DNA of 20,600 nucleotides from DASQVO01 sp035640715 (GTDB lineage: Bacteria > Actinomycetota > Actinomycetes > Streptosporangiales > Streptosporangiaceae), in the NCBI GenBank assembly GCA_035640715.1, contig DASQVO010000157.1:1-20600 (forward strand), written 5' to 3'. Every line of letters starts with the position of its first letter. Within the stretch, counting starts at the first letter, position 1. Under the pieces are notes generated by a model that saw nothing but the letters and a program-made list of their open reading frames with translations, had not been told where the DNA came from and did no database searches. Shown piece after piece: positions 7,288 to 13,726 of this stretch. The position numbers were made by a program, and so were the translations under genes.

Positions 7288-9669
7288 TCAGCAGTCCGGG
7301 AGAGCCTGCTCGGTCCAGACGGTCTTGCCGTCGGGGGTGTAGCGGGTGCCCCAGGCCTGGACGAGCCGGCCGACGATTCCCAGGCCACGCCCGGATTCAT
7401 CGAGCGTCCCGGGGTGGCGCAAGCGCGGCACGATGGAACTGCCGTCGTGGACCTCGCAGCTGATGGAGAGGTCCTTGATGATGCGCACCCACATGGGCGG
7501 GGCGCCGTAGCGGATGGCGTTGGTGACGAGTTCACTGACGATCAGCTCGGTGTCCTGCGCGGTTTCCTCGTCCGCTTTCCAGGCAGCGAGCTGGCGGCGC
7601 ACGCGGGCGCGTGCCCTTCCGGCTTCCTCGGGGCGGGGGCCGAACTCCCAGGTGGCGGCTTGGCCAGGCGGGAAGGTGCGGGTGCGGACGAGGACGAGGA
7701 TCGCGTCGCCGGGGAGGGGGCCGTCCCGCAGCGAGTAGACGACGTCGTCGCACAGGTCCTGAAGCGGGCGCTGCGCACCGGCCAGGACCCGCCGGAGTGG
7801 ATCCAGGTCACCCGGGCCACCGGACGGGGTGGCAGGCAGGATGGAAGGGGTGTAAAAGGCCAGAACGCTGCCAGTGGCGAGCTTGACAGTGACCGCCGTG
7901 AAGGGCAGACCGTCAGACGTGCCCAGGAGTGACCCGGGCGGGACATCGGGGACCTCGACGGCAGTGCCGTCGGGGGAGACGATGAGGGGCGCGGGGTGGT
8001 AGGCCCGGGCGTACGTGCACGTCCGGGCGAGGGGGTCATAGATCGCGTACACACAACTTGCGGTCAGCGGCTCCCGTTGGCAGGGGTCGCTGGGCGAGAG
8101 CGCGGCGCGTTCGGCGGCCAGCAACACCACGGTGTCGTTGAGGCGCGCGAGAAGCTCATCGGGCTCCAGGTCGAGCCTGGCCAGGGAACGGACGACAGTC
8201 CGCACCTCTCCCATGGCGGCGGCGGCCTGGATGCCCTGGCCGCTGACCTTGCCGACCGCCAGGGCGGTGCGGGCGCCGGCCAGGGTGAACGCGTCGTACC
8301 AGCCTCCCCCGCCCGCCTCGCCGAACACCTGTGCGTGGGCGGTTTCGATGCCGGTCTGCGAGCACGGGCGCGCGGGCAGCAGCCGGCGCTGAACAGCCGT
8401 CGCGATGGTGTGCTCGCGGGCGTACAAGCGGGCACGGTCGATGCACAACGCGGTCTTGGCGGCCAGCCCGAGGACGAAGTTAACATCCGTTTCATCGAAG
8501 GACCCCGCCTGTTCGGTGCGGTAGAGACTGAGCAATCCGAGGACCGCGCCACGCAGCGCCAGGGGCGCGGCGATGAGTGCCCGGGCACCGGATGCACGGA
8601 TCGCCTCGGCACGCGCCGGGTCAGCCGACAGCCAGGGCAAATCTGGCCTGAGGTCAAGCACGCGCGGCTTGAGGTCGGTCAGAGCTTGCGCATACGGACC
8701 CGGGAACGGCAGCGTGCGCACGTCACCCACCGGGTGTGCCTGCACCTGGTGCTCGCCGTCGCTGTAGCGGAAGGCCGTACGTCGCAGCGGAACCTCCCGC
8801 CCGAGCGGAGCCAGCGGCGGGTGCTCACCGTGGACAACGGAGTCCACCACTTCCACCACTGCGATGTCGGCGAAGTCCGGCACCACGGCATCCACCAGGT
8901 CCTGGCAGGTGGCCCCCACATCAAGTGTCCGCTCTATCCGCTCCCGTAGCTCCATGCGGATGTGCCAGCGGGCGCGCTTCTTTTCGCGCTCGCTGACATC
9001 CGCCAGCACCGCCGCCACCCCCTGGACCGCGCCTTGCTGGTCCTCCAGGCGGAACGCCGAGACCCCGGTCTCGCGTGCCCGTCCCGGGACATCCTTCAGG
9101 CGCATGCGCACCACCCGCTCCGGTCCGGGGACGCCGCTGTCCAGCACCTCACGCAGCATCGCCTCGATCTGGCTGGGGGAGGGGAGACTGTACACATCGG
9201 TGAGGCGGCGCCCCAGCACCCGTTCCGCCGGCACACCGCCCATGATCTGCGCGGCTAGGCCGGCCGACACGATCCGCAGGTCCGTGTCGAGCACATACAG
9301 GCCGACCGGTGCGTGAGCGAACCAGGCCTCGGCCGCCGCGGCCTGAATATCAGGAATCGCGGCCACGCCCGGCGCTGCCTGGCAGACAGCCCAGGCCACA
9401 GTGCCGTCCGGGCCCGGCATGGGCTGCACCCGCAGGTCAGCGACGGCACGGCCGTCCGCGCCGCGCAGCAGCACGTCAGCGCGGCCAGGCCGCGCATCGC
9501 CACGAGCCCCCTCCGCCACCCGGGTGACCAGGTGACCGACCGGCTGGCCGACCACCTCCTCCGCCGTGCAGCCCACCAGCTTCTGCGCCCGGTGGCTCCA
9601 CTCCACCACCACCCCGTTGCCGTCAATGACCATCAGCAGCGGGTCCTCGGCCACATTGACCACCTCCAT
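7288..9669 (-). CDS. PAS-PAS-GAF-PP2C-like (degenerate) protein with C-terminal RsbW-type kinase domain
   Basis: This is a 793-residue signalling protein. A first PAS-like domain is at about 5-100 and a second at about 112-228 (WFAHAPVGLYVLDTDLRIV). A GAF domain lies at about 245-412, followed by a SpoIIE/PP2C-like domain at about 420-665. A GHKL ATPase of the RsbW anti-sigma kinase class occupies about 675-790. The kinase looks intact: ELIVSELVTNAIRYG (N box) and ESGRGLGIVGRLV (G2). The phosphatase domain does not. GGDWYD reads GGGWYD (Gly456), GDVxGHG reads GKVSGQG (Lys474, Gln478) and YTDGL reads YTPSI (Pro608). One late Asp (Asp655) survives. No transmembrane helix or partner sigma/anti-sigma gene is seen. 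The start has a weak AGG 7 nt upstream. It runs opposite to, and interrupts, the ftsK-to-clgR block. Confidence 0.9.
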   Translation of the reverse strand: MEVVNVAEDPLLMVIDGNGVVVEWSHRAQKLVGCTAEEVVGQPVGHLVTRVAEGARGDARPGRADVLLRGADGRAVADLRVQPMPGPDGTVAWAVCQAAPGVAAIPDIQAAAAEAWFAHAPVGLYVLDTDLRIVSAGLAAQIMGGVPAERVLGRRLTDVYSLPSPSQIEAMLREVLDSGVPGPERVVRMRLKDVPGRARETGVSAFRLEDQQGAVQGVAAVLADVSEREKKRARWHIRMELRERIERTLDVGATCQDLVDAVVPDFADIAVVEVVDSVVHGEHPPLAPLGREVPLRRTAFRYSDGEHQVQAHPVGDVRTLPFPGPYAQALTDLKPRVLDLRPDLPWLSADPARAEAIRASGARALIAAPLALRGAVLGLLSLYRTEQAGSFDETDVNFVLGLAAKTALCIDRARLYAREHTIATAVQRRLLPARPCSQTGIETAHAQVFGEAGGGGWYDAFTLAGARTALAVGKVSGQGIQAAAAMGEVRTVVRSLARLDLEPDELLARLNDTVVLLAAERAALSPSDPCQREPLTASCVYAIYDPLARTCTYARAYHPAPLIVSPDGTAVEVPDVPPGSLLGTSDGLPFTAVTVKLATGSVLAFYTPSILPATPSGGPGDLDPLRRVLAGAQRPLQDLCDDVVYSLRDGPLPGDAILVLVRTRTFPPGQAATWEFGPRPEEAGRARARVRRQLAAWKADEETAQDTELIVSELVTNAIRYGAPPMWVRIIKDLSISCEVHDGSSIVPRLRHPGTLDESGRGLGIVGRLVQAWGTRYTPDGKTVWTEQALPDC

Positions 9670-9806
9670 CAGCTAGCCTGCCCCTACGCCACCTGCTGAA
9701 TCATCGCCGCAGCTCACACAGCTATCGGTGCTGTGCTGGCCCGGGGTCGTGGCCGGTCGGGCCTTCGGCCCGTCTGTCCGTGAACGCCGCACCCGCGGCC
9801 GTGCCG

Positions 9807-9812
9807 TAATCT
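9807..9812 (+). promoter_or_regulatory. Candidate -10 box for a leaderless rimO-pgsA-cinA mRNA
   Basis: TAATCT is followed by exactly 6 nt and then the rimO GTG at 9819. There is no ribosome binding site in between. The geometry matches the ftsK start. A -35 element is not evident. Confidence 0.5.
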
Positions 9813-9818
9813 GCCGGT

Positions 9819-11393
9819 GTGGCTTCTCCTCCGAATGCCGGCCCGCGCCGCACCGTCAGCCTTGTCACGCTCGGCTGCGCCCGCAATGAGGTCGACTCCG
9901 AGGAGCTAGCCGCCCGGCTGGCCGCAGCCGGCTGGGAGCTCGCCGGCGAGGGCGAGGACGCGAGCATCGTAATGGTCAATACCTGCGGCTTCATCCAGGC
10001 AGCCAAGCAGGAATCCATCGACGAGCTGCTCGGCGCGGCTGAGGGCGGCGCCAAGGTCGCCGCCGTCGGCTGCCTGGCAGAGCGGTATGGCGCCGAACTC
10101 GCCGACGCGCTTCCCGAGGCCCAGATCCTCAGCTTCGACGACTACGGCGACATCGCTGCCCGCCTTGATGACGTGCTGGCCGGCAAGCGCCGGGCCGCAC
10201 ACACCCCCCGGGACCGCCGCACGCTGCTGCCGATCAGCCCGGCTGACCGGCCGGGGGCTCCCGCGGGCGGGGCGTCCCGGGCGGGCGCTGGCTCCCCGGC
10301 GGGCGCGGCGTCTCGGGCTGAGGTCCCGGCGGGCCCCACGGCCGCCAGGGTCAGCGACCTGCCGCCCGGGGTCGCGCCGCCGTCGGGGCCTCGGACGCTG
10401 CGCCGTCGGCTGTCGCACGGGGTGGTGGCACCGCTCAAAATCGCGTCCGGGTGTGATCGGCGGTGCTCTTTCTGCGCGATCCCCTCATTCCGCGGGGCGT
10501 TCCTCTCCCGCCGGCCGCCCGAGCTGCTCGCCGAGGCCGAGTGGCTGGCAGGCGAGGGCGTGCGGGAAATCCTCCTGGTGAGCGAGAACTCCACGTCTTA
10601 CGGCAAGGACCTGGGCAACCTCCGCCTGCTCGAGGAGGTCCTGCCGTCGCTGGCCGCGACTGTTGGCATCGAGCGGGTCCGGATCAGCTACCTGCAGCCC
10701 GCCGAGCTACGCCCCGGCCTCATCAAGACGATGACCGGCACCCCCGGCGTGGCCCCCTACTTCGACCTCTCCTTCCAGCACGCGAGCGGCCCGGTGCTGC
10801 GCTCGATGCGCAGGTTCGGCGACCGTGAGCGTTTCCTGGAGCTGCTGGAGCGGATCAGGGAAGCCTGCCCGGAGGCGGGTATCCGGTCGAATTTCATCGT
10901 CGGGTTCCCGGGCGAGACAGCCGGCGACCTGCGGGAGCTCGAGCTGTTCCTCAGCAGTGCCCGGCTGGATGCGATCGGCGTCTTCGGGTACTCCGACGAG
11001 GACGGCACCGAGGCCGCGTCGCTGCCCGGCAAGCTCGCCGAGGACGAGGTGTCCCGCCGGGTCGAGGAGGTGGCCGGCCTCGCCGAGGAGCTGATGGCAC
11101 AGCGGGCCGCCGAACGCATCGGCGAGACCGTTGAGGTGCTCATCGAGGAACGCCTCGGCGACGGCCTGTTCGAGGGCAGGGCGGCTCACCAGGCTCCCGA
11201 AGTCGACGGGGTGACAACCGTTCGCTGCGCCGCGGACCTCGTTCCCGGCCAGATGTGGTGCGCCACGGTCGTCTCCTCAGACGGGGTCGATCTTGTAGCC
11301 ACGGCCGCGGAAGAGCAGTCACGCCCGCCGGCCGCGCCCGGCGGGCCCGCGGGACGTGCAACGGCCCAGCGTGACCCCGCGGGGCATGTCTGA
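9819..11393 (+). CDS. rimO: Ribosomal protein S12 methylthiotransferase RimO
   Basis: RimO adds a methylthio group to an aspartate of ribosomal protein S12 by radical SAM chemistry. The N-terminal UPF0004 domain holds three cluster cysteines: Cys20 in TLGCARNEVDSE, Cys56 in NTCGFI and Cys85 in GCLAERY. The radical SAM cluster motif is CDRRCSFC (Cys212, Cys216, Cys219) followed by AIPSFRG. A TRAM-type RNA-binding domain follows (about 430-500), with VEVLIEERLGDGLFEGRA. The CDRRCSFCAIPSFRG and DLSFQHAS segments favour RimO over MiaB. At 524 residues it is longer than typical, owing to an Ala/Gly/Pro/Ser linker at about 140-195 and a low-complexity tail. The GTG start is at the predicted transcription start. 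The stop overlaps the pgsA ATG. Confidence 0.93.
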   Translation: MASPPNAGPRRTVSLVTLGCARNEVDSEELAARLAAAGWELAGEGEDASIVMVNTCGFIQAAKQESIDELLGAAEGGAKVAAVGCLAERYGAELADALPEAQILSFDDYGDIAARLDDVLAGKRRAAHTPRDRRTLLPISPADRPGAPAGGASRAGAGSPAGAASRAEVPAGPTAARVSDLPPGVAPPSGPRTLRRRLSHGVVAPLKIASGCDRRCSFCAIPSFRGAFLSRRPPELLAEAEWLAGEGVREILLVSENSTSYGKDLGNLRLLEEVLPSLAATVGIERVRISYLQPAELRPGLIKTMTGTPGVAPYFDLSFQHASGPVLRSMRRFGDRERFLELLERIREACPEAGIRSNFIVGFPGETAGDLRELELFLSSARLDAIGVFGYSDEDGTEAASLPGKLAEDEVSRRVEEVAGLAEELMAQRAAERIGETVEVLIEERLGDGLFEGRAAHQAPEVDGVTTVRCAADLVPGQMWCATVVSSDGVDLVATAAEEQSRPPAAPGGPAGRATAQRDPAGHV

Positions 11394-11991
11394 CAGCACG
11401 CCGGGCCCGGTTCCCGGCACCACGCCTGGCCCGGCACCGGGCGGCGCGCCGAGCCTGGTCAACGTGGCAAACATGCTGACCGTGCTACGGCTCGTGCTCG
11501 TTCCACTGTTCGTAGCGTGCCTGTTCGCCGGGGGACCGGCCTGGCGGATCACGGCGTTCGTGCTGTTCTGGGCCGCGTCGCTGACGGACTTGCTCGACGG
11601 CCGGCTTGCGCGCCGGCGCGGGCTCGTCACCGATTTCGGCAAGGTGGCAGACCCGATCGCCGACAAGGTGCTGACCGGGGCCGCGTTCATCAGCCTCTCG
11701 ATCCTGCACGAGCTGCCCTGGTGGGTCACCGCACTGATCCTGGTGCGCGAGGTCGGTGTCACGGCACTCCGTCTTGCCGTCATACGGCGCGGTGTCATCG
11801 CCGCGAGCCGGGGCGGCAAGCTGAAGACTCTGCTGCAGATGGCCGCGATCAGCTTCTACGTGCTGCCCGGTTCGTTCGGCGTGGCGCGGGCTGCCGTGAT
11901 GGCGGTGACAGTGGTGGTGACGCTCGTGACGGGCGCCGATTACGTGTTCCGGGCGGAGCGCCTGCGCCGGGCGGGCCCGGCCCGCGCCTGA
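11386..11991 (+). CDS. pgsA: CDP-diacylglycerol-glycerol-3-phosphate 3-phosphatidyltransferase
   Basis: PgsA makes phosphatidylglycerophosphate, precursor of phosphatidylglycerol and cardiolipin, in the membrane. The CDP-alcohol phosphatidyltransferase signature D-x2-DG-x2-AR-x8-G-x3-D-x3-D is complete (DLLDGRLARRRG through DPIAD). Several hydrophobic segments surround it (LVLVPLFVACLFAGG, ITAFVLFWAASL, ALILVREVGVTALRL, AAVMAVTVVVTLV). The ATG at 11386 is chosen over an in-frame GTG at 11356 because it overlaps the rimO stop (ATGTCTGA), which implies translational coupling, and gives a normal 201-residue length. The N-terminus is Pro/Gly-rich. Its stop overlaps the start of a 10-codon ORF leading to cinA. 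Confidence 0.93.
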   Translation: MSDSTPGPVPGTTPGPAPGGAPSLVNVANMLTVLRLVLVPLFVACLFAGGPAWRITAFVLFWAASLTDLLDGRLARRRGLVTDFGKVADPIADKVLTGAAFISLSILHELPWWVTALILVREVGVTALRLAVIRRGVIAASRGGKLKTLLQMAAISFYVLPGSFGVARAAVMAVTVVVTLVTGADYVFRAERLRRAGPARA

Positions 11992-12023
11992 TGACGGAAA
12001 ATCAGCGAGCGGAAGACACATGA
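11991..12023 (+). CDS. 10-codon coupling ORF between pgsA and cinA
   Basis: The reading frame MTENQRAEDT starts in the pgsA stop (TGATG, 11989-11993) and ends in the cinA start (ATGA, 12020-12023). Both junctions overlap, so a ribosome finishing pgsA could reinitiate here and be delivered to cinA. Whether it is translated is unproven. cinA also has its own GGAAG about 5 nt upstream (12011-12015). Confidence 0.4.
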   Translation: MTENQRAEDT

Positions 12024-12511
12024 GCGACGATACGCGGGCGCTGGCCAGGCAAGTGATCACGATGCTGCGCACGGCCGGCCAGACAGTTGCCGTCGCCGAA
12101 TCACTGACCGGAGGCCTGGTCGCGGCGGCGCTGACGACGATCCCCGGCGCTTCACTGGCCGTCCGCGGCGGCGTCATCGCCTATGCGACCGATCTGAAGG
12201 CGGCGTTGCTGGGCGTCCCGCAGGGGATGCTGGATGCGCACGGTGCCGTCTACCCCGGTGTGGCTTCCGCGATGGCGAACGGCGTGCGCGAACGCCTCGG
12301 CGCCTCGTTCGGCGTGGCGACCACCGGTGTCGCGGGCCCGGAGCCGGCGGACGGCCAGCCGCCCGGAACCGTGCACATCGCCGTCAGCGCGGAGGACGGC
12401 TGCGTCGTGCGCACCCTCACGCTAGACGGAGACCGCGACCAGGTCAGAAGGCTGACGGTTGACAGGTCGCTCGCCCTTTTGCTGGGTAAGCTGCAGGAAG
12501 ACATCCGCTGA
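12020..12511 (+). CDS. cinA: CinA C-terminal domain / nicotinamide-nucleotide amidohydrolase
   Basis: This 163-residue protein is the CinA C-terminal (PncC) domain alone. Family members deamidate nicotinamide mononucleotide to nicotinic acid mononucleotide in NAD salvage. Conserved segments are VAVAESLTGGLVAAALT with the expected nucleophilic Ser28, GGVIAYATDLKAALLGV (Tyr55, Lys60) and TTGVAGPEPADGQPPGTVHIAV. The N-terminal MoaB-like domain of full CinA is absent, which is usual for this locus in actinobacteria. The start is supported by GGAAG upstream and by overlap with the short coupling ORF. It belongs to the rimO-pgsA transcription unit and comes before the clgR-like gene, which has its own likely promoter. 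Confidence 0.9.
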   Translation: MSDDTRALARQVITMLRTAGQTVAVAESLTGGLVAAALTTIPGASLAVRGGVIAYATDLKAALLGVPQGMLDAHGAVYPGVASAMANGVRERLGASFGVATTGVAGPEPADGQPPGTVHIAVSAEDGCVVRTLTLDGDRDQVRRLTVDRSLALLLGKLQEDIR

Positions 12512-12574
12512 TTACAGTGTTACGTCAGGAGTGAAACAGACCGTGGCGGACTCCCGGACTGCTATCAGGCCAGG

Positions 12575-12580
12575 TACCGT
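12575..12580 (+). promoter_or_regulatory. Candidate -10 box upstream of the clgR-like gene
   Basis: TACCGT fits TANNNT and lies 36 nt before the ATG at 12617, in the 105-bp gap after cinA. No -35 box or ClgR-type operator is clearly recognisable. Confidence 0.25.
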
Positions 12581-12616
12581 GGAGAGGACGGTTCTGCCTC
12601 GGGAAGGAGTGCGACG

Positions 12617-13033
12617 ATGATATTGCTCCGTCACTTGCTTGGTGACGTGCTGCGTCGGCTACGCCTGCGGCAGGGTCGTACCCTCAGAGAGGTGTCAGCC
12701 TCGGCTCGGGTGTCGCTGGGCTATCTGTCCGAAGTGGAACGAGGGCAGAAGGAAGCGTCGTCAGAGCTGCTTGCGGCCATCTGCAGCGCGCTCGGGACGC
12801 CGCTATCGCAGGTTTTCCGCGAGGTCGCGGATAACTTCGCGCTCGCGGAGCTGCAGAACGAGCCGGTGTTCGAGGCGCCGAGGGAGCCGAAGCTGCCGGC
12901 GGCCAGCGAGGTGGCGATCGACGTGGTGCGGACGGTGGCGCCCGGTGGGGAAGGCATGGCAGCCGAGCCGTCCGAGGAGTTCAGGTCTGTGCAGTCGCAC
13001 GTACGCGACGTGACGGATATGGTGCCGGTCTAA
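12617..13033 (+). CDS. clgR: ClgR-like XRE-family transcriptional regulator
   Basis: ClgR activates clp protease and related stress genes in actinobacteria. The 138-residue protein has a strongly conserved N-terminal HTH: LLGDVLRRLRLRQGRTLREV, then SASARVSLGYLSEVERGQKE and ASSELLAAICSALGTPLSQV. The segments after residue 70 are variable and acidic. Gene order after rimO-pgsA-cinA supports the assignment. The ATG has GAAGGAG (12603-12609) at 7-nt spacing. The protein ends in TDMVPV; I see no Ala-Ala-type degradation tail of the kind associated with ClpP-controlled ClgR turnover. It converges on the Rrf2 gene with only 8 bp between the stops. In Streptomyces recA and recX usually lie nearby; they are absent here. 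Confidence 0.85.
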   Translation: MILLRHLLGDVLRRLRLRQGRTLREVSASARVSLGYLSEVERGQKEASSELLAAICSALGTPLSQVFREVADNFALAELQNEPVFEAPREPKLPAASEVAIDVVRTVAPGGEGMAAEPSEEFRSVQSHVRDVTDMVPV

Positions 13034-13041
13034 GCGGTGCC

Positions 13042-13500
13042 TTAAATCCACGCCTTCGGATTATCGGTGAGCATCCGCACGCTATCGGGCAGGTGTCCCG
13101 AGACGATGTGGCCGAGCGTTACCTCTTCGAGGATGGCCCGCTCGTTGGCCCGCAGGGCGATCCACACCTGCTGGAGCGGCTCGGCGGCGCCCGGGTACTC
13201 AATGTTCTCCGGGCGCTCACCGCGGACGCCGAGAAGCGGCCCGTCGATGGCGCGGATGATGTCAGCCAGAGAGATCTCGCTAGCCGGGCGGGCCAGCCAG
13301 AAGCCGCCTTCCGGCCCGCGCTGGCTGCGAACCAGGCCGGCCCGGCGAAGCTGGGTCAGGATCGTCTCGAGGAACTTGCCGGGAATCTGCTGCGCGCGTG
13401 CGAGCCGATCCGCCGTGACGTGGCTGTCGCCAGCTGAGGCGAGTTCGATTGCTGCGCGCAACGCATAGTCCGCGCGGGCTGAAAGCCGCATGACCAGCAT
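13042..13500 (-). CDS. Rrf2-family transcriptional regulator without Fe-S cysteines
   Basis: This is a small winged-helix repressor of the Rrf2 family (IscR, NsrR, CymR relatives). The N-terminal signature MRLSARADYALRAAIELA is followed by LARAQQIPGKFLETILTQLR and RAGLVRSQRGPEGGFWLARP, the recognition helix and wing. ISLADIIRAIDGPLLGVRG marks the start of the dimerisation part. The three cysteines that hold an iron-sulfur cluster in IscR or NsrR are absent, so the signal sensed is likely different. The frame is open upstream to 13551, but the ATG at 13500 is chosen because a GAGG sits 7 nt before it; an ATG at 13491 is an alternative. No obvious target gene is adjacent. The repeat CGTTA-N18-TAACG (13516-13543) just upstream might be an autoregulatory site. 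Confidence 0.85.
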   Translation of the reverse strand: MLVMRLSARADYALRAAIELASAGDSHVTADRLARAQQIPGKFLETILTQLRRAGLVRSQRGPEGGFWLARPASEISLADIIRAIDGPLLGVRGERPENIEYPGAAEPLQQVWIALRANERAILEEVTLGHIVSGHLPDSVRMLTDNPKAWI

Positions 13501-13515
13501 TATGCAGCCTCGACG

Positions 13516-13543
13516 CGTTAACCCATGCATCGGCACGCTAACG
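13516..13543. repeat. Spaced inverted repeat upstream of the Rrf2 gene
   Basis: CGTTA and TAACG are separated by 18 bp, directly upstream of the Rrf2 ribosome site. It could be an operator, but 5-bp arms with a long spacer are weak evidence. The rest of the 226-bp gap (13501-13726) shows only the hairpins listed next and no gene. Confidence 0.25.
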
Positions 13544-13658
13544 AACGTCATAAACCGCTACCGATCCGGCGAACCGGGCAGGCCGCCGGGCCGATCCGCT
13601 GCCGGCTACGCTCCGCATTTCACAATCATGGGCTATTTGCCGCGAATATGACGGTTCT

Positions 13659-13681
13659 GGCCCGTGATCATGGGACGGGCC
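13659..13681 (-). terminator. Hairpin downstream of nagZ
   Basis: GGCCCG and CGGGCC form a perfect 6-bp stem with an 11-nt loop, 46 bp past the nagZ stop. A second, smaller inverted repeat (GGCAG-N5-CTGCC, 13707-13721) lies between. Neither has a T-tract, so termination is tentative. Confidence 0.35.
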
Positions 13682-13726
13682 GGACACGGCCGTTGCCCGG
13701 CCCCGGGGCAGCCCGCCTGCCGCGTC

